Source: Hymenobacter properus
GTDB taxonomy: Bacteria; Bacteroidota; Bacteroidia; Cytophagales; Hymenobacteraceae
Assembly: GCF_015694735.1 (NCBI RefSeq)
Contig: NZ_JADQDP010000004.1
Coordinates: forward strand, 372,001 to 436,000
Direction of reading: 5' to 3'
Length of the DNA stretch: 64,000 nt
Every line of letters starts with the position of its first letter. Positions within the stretch are counted from its first letter, which is position 1. Shown piece after piece: positions 8,808-18,195 of the stretch. Made by a program: the position numbers and the translations under genes. Under the pieces are notes generated by a model, which was given only the letters and a program-made list of their open reading frames with translations, had not been told where the DNA came from and made no database searches.

Positions 8808-9449
8808 TCAGCTTCTGGCCGGCCCAGCCAGCCGCCGCTGAAACGCGGCCAGAAACAACCCCGCATGGTAGCCGTCGCCCAGGCCGTGGTGCAGGTGCAC
8901 CGACACGGGCATTTGCCGCGTCTCGCCCTCCTGAAAAACCTGGCCGAAGGAGATTTTAGGGCAGCTGTCGGGGTGCGAGTAGCTGCGAGCGTGCGAGAGG
9001 CTGGTGAAGCGCACCCACGGCAGGGCCGAGCAATGCACTACGTCCGGGCGGCCAGTGGTGTCGTTCAGGCGCAGGCCGGTGCTGGCTTGCACAGCCGCAA
9101 TTTCGGCCTCCGCAGCAGCCACGAAGCCCGGCAGCGAATCGTTTTGCTCAATGAAGGAGAAGGCAAACGTGTGGTCGGGCCGGCCGAGGGTGGCGGAGGC
9201 GTGAATGCGGTCGTACAGGTACACCTGGCCGTTTTCGATGCGGTAGCGGAAGGCCTCAACTTCGTTGGCGGCCTCAAGGGCGTGGTAGAGGTAGTACAGG
9301 AAAAACGACACGCCCAGCCGCTTGGCTTCTGATTGGGCGGCGGTGCAGTCCACGTTGGCCGTGAGCCCGAAGAAGGGCTCTTCAAAGGCGGAGAAGAAGG
9401 CGAAATGCTCGCGGCGCGGCCAGGTTTCGAGGTCGATGAGGTGCTTCAT
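8808..9449 (-). CDS. Chloramphenicol acetyltransferase-like acyltransferase
   Basis: This 213-residue protein starts at MKHLIDL. It matches the trimeric CAT family: N-terminal TWPRREHFAFF (compare WxRKEHFxFF in known CATs), a central FSFIEQND, and the signature SVHLHHGLGDGYH near residues 185-197. The signature contains the catalytic histidine (HHxxxDG). The family transfers acetyl from acetyl-CoA to chloramphenicol, but many chromosomal homologues in Bacteroidota have unknown substrates. It sits alone between an M28 peptidase and a HAD gene with no mobile element nearby, which argues for a resident gene. Resistance is therefore possible, not proven. Confidence 0.85.
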   Translation of the reverse strand: MKHLIDLETWPRREHFAFFSAFEEPFFGLTANVDCTAAQSEAKRLGVSFFLYYLYHALEAANEVEAFRYRIENGQVYLYDRIHASATLGRPDHTFAFSFIEQNDSLPGFVAAAEAEIAAVQASTGLRLNDTTGRPDVVHCSALPWVRFTSLSHARSYSHPDSCPKISFGQVFQEGETRQMPVSVHLHHGLGDGYHAGLFLAAFQRRLAGPARS

Positions 9450-9498
9450 GGCAGGCAAAGGTCGGTAGCTTTGTAGGGTTGTTGAACGGTTTCATCCG

Positions 9499-9593
9499 GT
9501 CATGCCAAGCGCAGCCGAGGCATCTCGCTCGCTTCGTTCACGCGGTGTTAATTACTTCGGCATGCGAGATGCCTCGGCTGCGCTCGGCATGAC
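9499..9593. repeat. Dispersed hairpin repeat, copy 4 (catgccaagcg type)
   Basis: Inverted repeat with left arm gtcatgccaagcgcagccga and GGCATCTCGC, and right arm GCGAGATGCC and ctgcgctcggcatgac. The loop is about 30 bases. It lies in the divergent spacer between the CAT-like gene and the HAD gene, so it overlaps the zone where both promoters must lie. Confidence 0.93.
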
Positions 9594-9619
9594 GTTCTAC
9601 TTATTGCCTCACCCGCCCC

Positions 9620-10315
9620 ATGCCTATCCAAACATTCATCGCCTTCGACGCCGACGACACGCTCTGGCCCTGCCAGCCGCACTACGACCACGTAGAGGCC
9701 CAGCTGCTGCCCATCCTGGCTCGCTATGCCGACGCGCCCACCGGCAACGCCCGGCTCTACGACGTGCAGCGAGCCAACATGCAGCTGTTCGGCTACGGGG
9801 CCAAGTCGTTCATGCTCTCAATGATAGAAACGGCCATTCAGCTTTCGAACGGCGAAGTGAGAGGCCATGAAATCCAGCAGATTCTGGACCTGGGCAAGGA
9901 CCTGCTGCGCTTTGCCATCGAGCCGCTGCCCGACGTGGTGGAAGTACTGACGGAGCTGAAGGAGCGCGGCCATCAACTCATTCTGCTCACCAAGGGCGAC
10001 TTGTTCGACCAGGAAAGCAAAATTGCCCGCTCCGGCCTGGGCGATTTCTTCGCCTACGTCGAAATCGTGAGCGAGAAAGACGAGCCTACCTACCGCCGCC
10101 TGTTTGCCCGCCTCGGCGCCACGCCGGAGAACTTCGTGATGATTGGCAACTCCCTGAAATCAGACATTCTGCCGGTGGCCAAGCTGGGCTTCCCGGCCAT
10201 CCACGTGCCCTACCACGCCAACTGGATACATGAGCACGTGCCGGCCGAGCTGCTAGCGGGCGTGGAGTTTCGGGCGGTGGAGCGGCTGCGGGAGGTGCTG
10301 GAGCTGGTGGGGTAG
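9620..10315 (+). CDS. HAD-superfamily hydrolase
   Basis: This 231-residue haloacid-dehalogenase-fold phosphatase shows the four HAD motifs: DADDTLW (nucleophile and acid/base Asp, residues 9-15), LLTKGD (motif II Thr), the lysine in VSEKDEPTY, and IGNSLKSDILP (motif IV acidic pair region). Such enzymes remove phosphate from small metabolites via an aspartyl-phosphate with magnesium. The helical cap between motifs I and II is typical of subfamily I. The substrate is not predictable. The next gene on the same strand starts 19 bases after its stop, so they may share a transcript. Confidence 0.88.
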   Translation: MPIQTFIAFDADDTLWPCQPHYDHVEAQLLPILARYADAPTGNARLYDVQRANMQLFGYGAKSFMLSMIETAIQLSNGEVRGHEIQQILDLGKDLLRFAIEPLPDVVEVLTELKERGHQLILLTKGDLFDQESKIARSGLGDFFAYVEIVSEKDEPTYRRLFARLGATPENFVMIGNSLKSDILPVAKLGFPAIHVPYHANWIHEHVPAELLAGVEFRAVERLREVLELVG

Positions 10316-10334
10316 TTACTATTTGGTTTGCCCC

Positions 10335-10919
10335 ATGTATGACTTCACTAACCTACGCTACCTCCAACACGGCAACCACCGACAGCAACGGGCCTATTCC
10401 ATCTTAGCGGCGTTGGATTTGTGGAAGGTACTGGCCGATTTCAAGCCGGTGCTGGCCGGCACCATCCCACTGAACATCGACATTATCGGGAGCGACTTGG
10501 ACGTGCTGTGCGAAGTTCAAGTAACCGAAACGCAACGCTTCATTGAGCTACTGCAGAAGCATTACGGCCGCCGCAACGGCTTCTGTCTGACGCAGCCCAT
10601 TGTCAACGGACAGTCTTCTATCATCTGCAATTTCCGCTACTGGAATCGGGAAATCGAGCTATTTGGGCAGCCTGTGCCCACCGCGCGACAGAACGGCTTT
10701 CGTCACCTGCTGGTGGAAGCGGCTGTGCTGGCGGCCGGCGGCGAGCGGTGGCGCCGAGCCGTGCGGCGTTTGAAGAAACAAGGGATGAAAACGGAGCCGG
10801 CGTTTGCCAAGCTGCTTCGGCTGCCAGGCGACGCTTATGCGGCGCTGTTAGAACTGGAGCAGCTAACATCTGCCGAAATAGCTGCTTACGTATCGCGCTG
10901 CCCACTGCCGGCACGGTAA
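10335..10919 (+). CDS. DUF4269 nucleotidyltransferase-like protein
   Basis: This 194-residue protein starts at MYDFTNLRY (a GTG 12 bases earlier is less likely). LQHGNHRQQRAY, LAGTIPLNIDI and GSDLDVLCEV match the DUF4269 pattern; the SDLDVL element resembles the GS-x-DxD metal site of nucleotidyltransferase folds. The family is widespread in Bacillota and Bacteroidota and has no assigned function. It lies directly after a HAD phosphatase, but a functional link is speculative. Confidence 0.75.
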   Translation: MYDFTNLRYLQHGNHRQQRAYSILAALDLWKVLADFKPVLAGTIPLNIDIIGSDLDVLCEVQVTETQRFIELLQKHYGRRNGFCLTQPIVNGQSSIICNFRYWNREIELFGQPVPTARQNGFRHLLVEAAVLAAGGERWRRAVRRLKKQGMKTEPAFAKLLRLPGDAYAALLELEQLTSAEIAAYVSRCPLPAR

Positions 10920-10943
10920 GCCGCGAAAAATATAAAATACTAC

Positions 10944-11774
10944 CTACCGACTTGAAATCGGGCGCTGACTTCGGCTCCGTATCAACCAGCCCAGCAGCAA
11001 GCCGGCGCCAAGCCCACCCAACGGCACGGCCAGATTCAGGTGCTCGCTGGCCACGCCGACCAGCACGCTAACCACCCCAAAAGTGGCAGCCAGCGTAGCA
11101 AACACTTCCAGCCGAACCGCCGCGCCGCCGGCCCGCGCCGGTATGGCGAGCGCCAACCCCAGGCCGAACAGCCCCATCACGGTGCCGTCGGCCCCTACGG
11201 CTGGGCTGCCAGGCTGGAACAAGGCACTGGCCAGGCCACCGGCCAGCGCTGCCGTGCTGTAGGTAGCCAGCAAACAACGTCGGCCCACCAAGGGCTCCAG
11301 CGTGCGCCCGGCGAAGACCAAGGCCCAAGCCGCATTAAGCCAAGGCAACACGCCCGCAGTCAGCAGCGGGCTGACCAGCAGGCGCCACCACTGCCCGGCG
11401 CGCAACGCCGGACCGGTGGAGGCGCCCCACCGCAGCAGGTCGGCAGGTTCGACCTCAAACGGGCCCAGGCCACCCACCGTCAGCACCAGAAAACAGGCGC
11501 CGTGCAGGCCCAGCAACAGGGGCGTGACGAAAAAGCCCGACCGGGGCCGCAGCCAGGCCAGCCCTTTGTTTACGTATTCGTCGTCGGGCGCAGATTGGCC
11601 GGTTTCGTGGTAGTGCTGCACGCGCCGCTCGTTCAGCTTCGGCAGCAGCAGAAACCCCAGAAACAACCCGCCGCCCCACAACAAGTCCAGACGCAAGACT
11701 TCCAGAGATTTATCGAGCCGCTGCTCATAGGGCTGGTAGCGCGCTTCGAGCAGAACGGGCCGTGCAGGCGGCAC
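10944..11774 (-). CDS. Rhomboid-fold membrane protein lacking catalytic residues
   Basis: This 276-residue integral membrane protein starts at a GTG. It has about seven hydrophobic segments and clear rhomboid landmarks: GQWWRLLVSPLLTAG (WR motif of loop 1), LVFAGRTLEPLVG, and the TM4 region VGADGTVMGLFG. Active rhomboid proteases have GxSG here and a His before LGG in TM6. In this protein the serine position is Asp (codon GAC, read on both strands) and the TM6 stretch is AVPLGG, with Pro in place of His. It should therefore be inactive as a protease, like eukaryotic iRhoms and derlins. It follows a membrane-protein ORF in the same reading frame, separated by one TGA. Confidence 0.72.
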   Translation of the reverse strand: MPPARPVLLEARYQPYEQRLDKSLEVLRLDLLWGGGLFLGFLLLPKLNERRVQHYHETGQSAPDDEYVNKGLAWLRPRSGFFVTPLLLGLHGACFLVLTVGGLGPFEVEPADLLRWGASTGPALRAGQWWRLLVSPLLTAGVLPWLNAAWALVFAGRTLEPLVGRRCLLATYSTAALAGGLASALFQPGSPAVGADGTVMGLFGLGLALAIPARAGGAAVRLEVFATLAATFGVVSVLVGVASEHLNLAVPLGGLGAGLLLGWLIRSRSQRPISSR

Positions 11775-11780
11775 GACTGC

Positions 11781-12500
11781 TCACTGGCTGCGATGCACGG
11801 CTGTCAGCAGGCCGGTCGAGGGCGCGGCCGCCACCAGATAGGTGAAGTTTTCGGGCCCTGATATGCGGGTGAGGGCGCCAATTTCTTCCTTAAAGTGGGC
11901 GAATTTTGCGTCGGTATCGTCGCGGGAGTTGCTGGTGGTGCTGAAAGTGCTGCTTACCCAGGCCAGCACGGGGCCGCGGGCCGTATCGGCGGCGCTTCGG
12001 AACACAGGCGTGGCAGCGTAGATGGTGAGCCGCGAGCCGCCTTTGATGGTGCTGTATTCGTCTGCGAACGTGGTTTGGGGGCGGGCCAGGTAGGCGTGGC
12101 GCAGCACGTAGGCCGTGTTGGCGGGATAGCGCGGCACCTCGGATGCGTCGCGCAGCACCACCTGCTGCAACAGGCCTTCCTGCAGCGCCGAAGCGGCAGC
12201 CCCGGCTGCGATACCAATAGTAATGGTGCCGATGTAATAGAACAATGACCGCCAGCCGCCCCGGGGCCCACTTTTCAGCAGGTGAAGCCGTGGCCGCAGG
12301 CCCACCAGGGTAGCTACGCCGCCCAGCACGGCCAGCAGCAGAAATTGCCGTTCGCCACTTATTTCCAACTGCACGCCCAGCGTGGCCCCCAACGCCCACA
12401 CCAGCGCCGCCCACAGCAGTGCGTAGCAGCCCGCCACCAGCAGCACCAAGCGCACAAATGGCCAGAATATCAGGCGCAGCTTAAGCAGTAATTTTTCCAT
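11781..12500 (-). CDS. Membrane protein of unknown function upstream of the rhomboid-like gene
   Basis: This 239-residue protein starts at MEKLLLKLR; 27 further upstream codons are open but overlap the likely promoter. It has three hydrophobic helices (about residues 10-36, 46-65 and 85-105) and a soluble C-terminal half with no motif I recognise. Its TGA stop at 11781-11783 is in the same frame as the rhomboid-like ORF that begins 7 bases later, so the two could be one gene split by a nonsense mutation or simply a tight operon. The spacer to the divergent A2M gene (12594) is 93 bases and must hold both promoters. Confidence 0.68.
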   Translation of the reverse strand: MEKLLLKLRLIFWPFVRLVLLVAGCYALLWAALVWALGATLGVQLEISGERQFLLLAVLGGVATLVGLRPRLHLLKSGPRGGWRSLFYYIGTITIGIAAGAAASALQEGLLQQVVLRDASEVPRYPANTAYVLRHAYLARPQTTFADEYSTIKGGSRLTIYAATPVFRSAADTARGPVLAWVSSTFSTTSNSRDDTDAKFAHFKEEIGALTRISGPENFTYLVAAAPSTGLLTAVHRSQ

Positions 12501-12593
12501 TAAAGGCCTGAAATTACCGTTCTGTTTCCGCGTTGCAATAGAAACCAAGCTGCTCGCTACCTTCCGCCCGGCTTTCCCCACACCCCCTCTCCC

Positions 12594-15500
12594 ATGCTGG
12601 CCCGTTACCGCTTTTTGCCCCTGCTGCTTGTGCTGCTGGCGGCTGCCTCGTGCTCAAAAAAAACAGCCCAGGAGCAAGCCGCCGAAACGGCCCAGACCGA
12701 CGGCGACGAAATCGACCCGTATTCCAACCTCGTGTTCACCTTCGATGAGAAGGTGGTGGACGAGGACAAGCAGAACCGCTGGGACACCACGCGCTACGTC
12801 ACGTTCTCACCCAACATTCGCGGCAAGTTCAAGTGGACCGGCGACCGGGAGCTGACCTTCTCGCCGCTGGAGCCCTTCCGGCCCAGCACGGTTTTCTCGG
12901 CCTCGCTGCGGCCCGAAGCCCTGCCCAGCGACAAGCAGAAGCTGGCTCTGAACCGCCCCAAATTCCACACGCCCTACCTGCGCATGGCCGCGCCGCAGGT
13001 GTTCTACGGCAGCTCGAAGCGGGCGGCGGGCACGGCGGAATTGCGCGCCAACCTAGTTTTTAACTACCCGGTGCGGCCTGCCGATGTGAAGGCGCGGCTG
13101 AAGGTGACGCAGGGCGGCAAGCCGGTGGCGGTGGAAGTCAACTCGGCCGAGCCGGATGATTTAGTGGCTGTCACGTTCATGCAGGACGTGCAGCCGGGCA
13201 CGCCCGTGCAGATTGACATCGCGCCCGGTCTGCGCCCGGCGGCCGGCACCAAACCCACCGATAAAACCCTATCGGCCCAGGCCGAGATTCCCGACCAAAG
13301 CACGCTGGAAGTGCGCGAGCTGACGGGCTCGCTGCTGAACGGGCAGCCGGTGGTAACGGTGCTGCTCAACCAGCCCGTGCGGGTGGCCGACGTGCAGCCC
13401 TACCTCACGGTGAAGCCGGCGGTGGCCTTTTCGGTGGAGGCGCTGGAAAGCGGGCTGGCCCTGCGCGGCGGCTTCGAGGTGGGCAAAACCTACCAGATTT
13501 CGCTGGCGGCCGGCACGCGGGGCGTGCTAGGCGGCAGTTTGGGCGAAGCATTCAGCCAGGCCGTGTCGTTTGGGGATGAGCGGCCGAGCCTCACCTTCAC
13601 CAGCTCCGATAAGGCTATGTACCTCGACGCGCTGGGCGCCCGCAACCTGGGCTTGCGCATCAACCAGGTGGCCAAGGTGAAGGTGACCATTGCCAAGGTG
13701 TACGCCAACAACATTCAGCAATTGCTGCGCGGCGAGAAGCAGTACGGCTACCCCGAATACGACGAGGACGAGCCTCGCGAATCGAACACCGACGAGAACG
13801 GCGACTACATCGACCGCAGCTTTCAATATTATGACACCGAAAACATCGGCAACGTGCTGTCGGAGCGCACCATCTCGGTGGACGGGCTGCCCAAGGCCGA
13901 CGGTATGCGCCTGCTCAACCTCGACCTGAAGGCGCTGGAGTTCCAGGGGCCGATGAAGGGGCTGTACGTGGTGCGCGTGCAGGACACCGAGCGCCAGTGG
14001 TTGCAAGTGAGCAAGCTGGTGGCCGTCACGGACATCGGCCTGATTGTGAAGCAGGGCGCCACGGGCGGCACGGTGGTTTTCGCCAACTCCATTCGCTCGG
14101 CCGAGCCGATGGCGGGCGTGACGGTGAACCTCGTGAGCTCGAATAATCAGGTGATTGGCAGTACGACGACCGACAAATCGGGCGTGGCGCAGTTCGACTC
14201 GGCGGCCAGCATGAAGCGGTTTACGCTGGGCATGGCCACGGCCACGAAGGAAGCCGACTTTTCCTTCCTGGATTTGACCAAAAGCCGAGTAGAAACCTCG
14301 CGCTACGAGGTGGGCGGGCTGACCTCGAACGCAGCGCACTACCAGGCGTTTCTGTACGGCGACCGCAACCTGTACCGGCCCGGTGACACGGTGCGGACCA
14401 ACGCCGTCATCCGCACCGAGGACTGGAAGACGCCGCCCACCGGCCTGCCCGTGAAAATCCGCCTGCTGCTGCCCAGCGGCAAAGAGTACAGCAGCCTGCG
14501 CCAGAAGCTGAGCGCAGCGGGCAGCTTCGAGAGCAGTTTCATTCTGCCACCTACTGTGATGACCGGCCTCTACACGCTGGAGGTGCTGACCGGCAACGAC
14601 GTGCTGCTGACCTCGCGCCCCGTGAGCGTGGAAGAATTCATCCCCGACCGCCTGAAGGTGACCGTGACGGCTGCCCCCGCCATGCTCCGGCCCGGGCAGG
14701 ACGTGACGGCCACCATCGCGGCCGTAAACCTGTTTGGCCCACCGGCGGCCGACCGCAAGTTTGAGGTCGAATTCTCACTGAAGCAGAAGACCTTCGCGCC
14801 CAAGAACTACCCCAACTACAGCTTCACCATCAACAGCGGCGAGAAACGCCGCACCTACGAAGACGGCGAGGAAAGCAGCGAAAGCGCCCTCACCGCGCGC
14901 TTCGAGAAAACCGTGCGCGAGGGCGCCACCGACGCTGCCGGCCGCGGCACCGCCACCTACACCGTGCCCGACTACCGCGACCTGGGCACGCTCGAAGGCG
15001 TGGCCTTCGCCACGGTGTTCGACGAAACCGGCCGGCCCGTGAACCGCCTCGCCACCTTCGATGTGCAGACGCAGGCCGCCATGTTCGGCATCGGCAACCT
15101 GCCCGACCTCATCAGCACCCGGCAGGCCCTCACGGTGAAGCTGCTGGCCCTCACGCCGACCGGCCGCCCCACCACGGCGCCGGCCGAAATCAAGGTGGTG
15201 CGCAAGCTCTGGGAAACGGTGCTGGAGCGCCAGGGCGGCCGCTACGTGTACCAGTCGCAGCGCCGCGAGCAAACCATTCTGAGCCAAACCCGCCCGGTGG
15301 GGGCCGAAACCAGCTTCTCGTTCACGCCCGTGTACTCGGGCGAATACGAGGTGCGGGTGAGCCGGCCGGGCGCCGCCACCTACGTCACGCAGCAATTTTA
15401 CGCCTACGGCTACGGCGACACGCAGGCCAACTCCTTCGAGGTGAACAACGAGGGCGCCGTCACCATTGAGGCCGACAAGCCCAAGTACAACCCCGGCGAA

Positions 15501-18176
15501 ACCGCCCGCCTGCTGCTGAAAGCGCCCTTCGCCGGCCGCATCCTCGTCACGGTGGAGCGGGCCAACGTGCTCGACCACTTCTACGTGAGCACCGACGGCA
15601 AGGCGGCCGAGGTGAAGGTGCCCATCAAGGGCGAGCACGTGCCCAACGTGTACGTGACGGCCACGGCCGTGCGCGCCCTCGACGGCCGCGACCACCTGCC
15701 CCTCACCGTGGCCCGCGGCTTCCTGCCCCTCACGGTGGAAAAGGCCGATTCGCGCCTGCCGCTGGCCCTGGCCGCGCCGGCCGCCAGCCGCTCCCAAACC
15801 TGGCAAACCGTGGAAATCAGCACCGCCCCGCGCGCCCAGGTCACGCTGGCCGTGGTGGACGAGGGCATTTTGCAGCGCAACAACTACCAGACGCCCGACC
15901 CGCACGCCTACTTCTACCAGAAGCGCGCCCTCGAAGTGGCGGCCTTCGACGTGTACCCGTTCATCTTGCCGGAGCTGGGCACGAGCAGCAGCGGCGGCGA
16001 CGCCGCCGACCTGCGCCGCCGCACCAACCCCGTGCCCAACCGCCGCGTGAAGCTGGTGTCGAAATGGAGCGGGGTGCTCACCGCCGACGGCGACGGCAAG
16101 GTGCGCTACCGGGTGCGCGTGCCGCAGTTCAGCGGGGCGCTACGCATCATGGCCGTGGCCTACAAGGACGATGCCTTCAGCTCGGCCGAAGCCACGATGA
16201 AGGTGGCCGACCCGGTGGTGATTTCGACGGCGCTGCCGCGGTTCATGAGCCCGGGCGACACGATTGACGTGCCGGTGACGCTGACGAATACGACGAAGGA
16301 CTTATTTAGTGGAAGCGTCAGAATCTCTACTTCTATTCGTCCCTCGAAAGACCCTTTGATTAGGATTCAAACAGAAGCAGATATTGACCCTAAAAACAGC
16401 GTTGGCAATTATGAGAACGAGCTAAACGCGCGTCGGGTGACTATTGCGCCAAATACGGAACAGCGAATAGTTTTCAGAGTAGCGGCGGGTCATATCGGCG
16501 AAGCACGGTTATCCACGGAAGTCAATGGCTCTTTCAAATCCCGCAATGCTGCTCCGCCTAGCAAGTTTATTGAAACCGTTGAAATGCCCGTGCGCCCCGC
16601 CGCCTCGCTCGAAAAGCGCACCGGCAGCGGCGTGCTGGCCGGCGGCACCACGCTTCCGCTCAACCTGAAAACCGATTTCCTACCCGCCTCGCTCACCAGC
16701 CGGCTGGTGGTGAGCCGTTCGCCGCTCACCGAGTTCAGCAAGGACCTGCGCTACCTGCTGCAATACCCCTACGGCTGCCTGGAGCAAACCGTGTCGGCCG
16801 CCTTCCCGCAGCTCTACTACGCCGATTTGGCCGCCACCCTGCAGCAGAAAACCGGGGCCGCCGCCAAGGCCCAGCGCTACAACCCCAACTTCCACGTGCA
16901 GGAAGCCATCCGCAAGCTGGAGAGCATGCAGCTCTACAACGGCAGCCTGAGCTACTGGCCGGGCGGCGACTACGACAACTGGTGGGCCACCGCCTACGCC
17001 GCCCACTTCCTGCAGGAAGCCCAGCAGGCCGGCTTCGCGGTGAATAAATCTGTGCTCGACAAGGTGCTGAAATACCTGGCCTTCCGCCTCAAAAAGCGCG
17101 AAACCGAGCCCTACCAGTACTTCGACGCCAGCAACATCGCCCGCCAGCGCACCATCGCCAGCCGCGAAATCGCATACTCGCTCTACGTGCTGGCCCTGGC
17201 CGGCCGCCAAGACCCCGTGGCCCTGAACTACTACCGCGCCAACCGCCCCCTGCTCACCGAAGACTCCAAGGTGCTGCTGGCCTGCACCCAAAGCCTGCTC
17301 GGCAACCAACGCGCCTACCGCGAGCTGCTGCCCACCCGCTTCGGCAGCGAGCGGCCCACCCGCCGCGCCCTCGACGGCTCGTTCTACTCGCCCATCCGCG
17401 ACGAGGGGCTGATTCTCAACGCCCTCGTCAGCACCGACCCCAACCACCCGCAGGTGCCAGCCCTGGCCCGCCAGCTCAGCCGCCAGCTAAAGGAGGCGTA
17501 TTGGCTCAACACCCAGGAGCGCGCATTCGCCCTGCTGGCCCTGGGCAAAATCGCCCGCCAGAACGCCCGCAGCACCGCCACCGCCAGCCTCTTCCTCGAC
17601 GGCAAGCCGGCCGGCACCTTCACCGGCAAAGACCTGACCCTGCGCAACGTGGCCAACCGCAACCTGAGCATCCGCAGCGCCGGCAAGGGCAGCCTCTACT
17701 ACTTCTGGGAAACCGAGGGCATCTCGGCCAGCGGCCAGGTACGCGAGGAAGATTCCTACCTGAAAGTGCGCCGCCAGTTCCTCACCCGCGACGGCGCCCC
17801 GCTGGGCACGCCCACTTTCCGCCAGAACGACCTGGTGGTAGTCAAGCTAACCCTAGAAGCCGGCGAAGCCGCCGGGGTCATCAAGAACGTGGCCGTGACC
17901 GACCTGTTGCCAGCTGGGTTGGAGATTGAAAACCCGCGCATCGGCCCCCTGCGCGAGCTGAGCTGGGCCAAGGACGCCAGCATGCCGGATTATCTGGACG
18001 TGCGCGACGACCGGATTAACCTCTTCGCCACCGCTACGGGCACGCCACAGCACTTCTACTACCTCTGCCGCGCCGTGTCAAAAGGCACGTTCAAGCTGGG
18101 GCCGGTGAATGCTGATGCCATGTACAATGCCGAGTATCACAGCTACAATGGGGCTGGGGTGGTGCGGGTGCGGTAG
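12594..18176 (+). CDS. Bacterial alpha-2-macroglobulin lipoprotein with thioester
   Basis: This is an 1860-residue envelope protein. The N-terminus is a lipoprotein signal peptide ending LAAASC. Macroglobulin (MG) beta-sandwich domains fill the first half, an alpha-2-macroglobulin core lies around residues 950-1250, and the thioester motif GCLEQ is at about residue 1395 (Cys1395), followed by the alpha-helical thioester domain (GSLSYWPGGDYDNWW). Bacterial A2Ms (E. coli YfhM type) trap attacking proteases and act with penicillin-binding protein 1C, encoded here at 25113. An AT-richer patch at about 16290-16580 breaks the otherwise GC-rich coding style. The last 514 bases exist again, frameshifted, at 23315-23827. 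Confidence 0.93.
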   Translation: MLARYRFLPLLLVLLAAASCSKKTAQEQAAETAQTDGDEIDPYSNLVFTFDEKVVDEDKQNRWDTTRYVTFSPNIRGKFKWTGDRELTFSPLEPFRPSTVFSASLRPEALPSDKQKLALNRPKFHTPYLRMAAPQVFYGSSKRAAGTAELRANLVFNYPVRPADVKARLKVTQGGKPVAVEVNSAEPDDLVAVTFMQDVQPGTPVQIDIAPGLRPAAGTKPTDKTLSAQAEIPDQSTLEVRELTGSLLNGQPVVTVLLNQPVRVADVQPYLTVKPAVAFSVEALESGLALRGGFEVGKTYQISLAAGTRGVLGGSLGEAFSQAVSFGDERPSLTFTSSDKAMYLDALGARNLGLRINQVAKVKVTIAKVYANNIQQLLRGEKQYGYPEYDEDEPRESNTDENGDYIDRSFQYYDTENIGNVLSERTISVDGLPKADGMRLLNLDLKALEFQGPMKGLYVVRVQDTERQWLQVSKLVAVTDIGLIVKQGATGGTVVFANSIRSAEPMAGVTVNLVSSNNQVIGSTTTDKSGVAQFDSAASMKRFTLGMATATKEADFSFLDLTKSRVETSRYEVGGLTSNAAHYQAFLYGDRNLYRPGDTVRTNAVIRTEDWKTPPTGLPVKIRLLLPSGKEYSSLRQKLSAAGSFESSFILPPTVMTGLYTLEVLTGNDVLLTSRPVSVEEFIPDRLKVTVTAAPAMLRPGQDVTATIAAVNLFGPPAADRKFEVEFSLKQKTFAPKNYPNYSFTINSGEKRRTYEDGEESSESALTARFEKTVREGATDAAGRGTATYTVPDYRDLGTLEGVAFATVFDETGRPVNRLATFDVQTQAAMFGIGNLPDLISTRQALTVKLLALTPTGRPTTAPAEIKVVRKLWETVLERQGGRYVYQSQRREQTILSQTRPVGAETSFSFTPVYSGEYEVRVSRPGAATYVTQQFYAYGYGDTQANSFEVNNEGAVTIEADKPKYNPGETARLLLKAPFAGRILVTVERANVLDHFYVSTDGKAAEVKVPIKGEHVPNVYVTATAVRALDGRDHLPLTVARGFLPLTVEKADSRLPLALAAPAASRSQTWQTVEISTAPRAQVTLAVVDEGILQRNNYQTPDPHAYFYQKRALEVAAFDVYPFILPELGTSSSGGDAADLRRRTNPVPNRRVKLVSKWSGVLTADGDGKVRYRVRVPQFSGALRIMAVAYKDDAFSSAEATMKVADPVVISTALPRFMSPGDTIDVPVTLTNTTKDLFSGSVRISTSIRPSKDPLIRIQTEADIDPKNSVGNYENELNARRVTIAPNTEQRIVFRVAAGHIGEARLSTEVNGSFKSRNAAPPSKFIETVEMPVRPAASLEKRTGSGVLAGGTTLPLNLKTDFLPASLTSRLVVSRSPLTEFSKDLRYLLQYPYGCLEQTVSAAFPQLYYADLAATLQQKTGAAAKAQRYNPNFHVQEAIRKLESMQLYNGSLSYWPGGDYDNWWATAYAAHFLQEAQQAGFAVNKSVLDKVLKYLAFRLKKRETEPYQYFDASNIARQRTIASREIAYSLYVLALAGRQDPVALNYYRANRPLLTEDSKVLLACTQSLLGNQRAYRELLPTRFGSERPTRRALDGSFYSPIRDEGLILNALVSTDPNHPQVPALARQLSRQLKEAYWLNTQERAFALLALGKIARQNARSTATASLFLDGKPAGTFTGKDLTLRNVANRNLSIRSAGKGSLYYFWETEGISASGQVREEDSYLKVRRQFLTRDGAPLGTPTFRQNDLVVVKLTLEAGEAAGVIKNVAVTDLLPAGLEIENPRIGPLRELSWAKDASMPDYLDVRDDRINLFATATGTPQHFYYLCRAVSKGTFKLGPVNADAMYNAEYHSYNGAGVVRVR
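16290..16580 (+). other. Low-GC patch inside the A2M gene
   Basis: Bases 16321-16380 contain 25 G+C of 60 and 16381-16440 contain 28 of 60 by direct count, while flanking lines of the gene are well above 60%. Codons such as TTA, ATT, AGT and GAA replace the GC-ending codons used elsewhere. The frame stays open, and the encoded segment links the A2M core to the domain before the thioester region. A recombined allele from a lower-GC relative is a possible cause. Confidence 0.7.
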
Positions 18177-18195
18177 GTCTAATTCCTGATTTTTG

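Noticed and set aside
14775..15905. 376-codon open frame on the minus strand
   Set aside because: It is antisense to the A2M gene; same low-complexity shadow signature.
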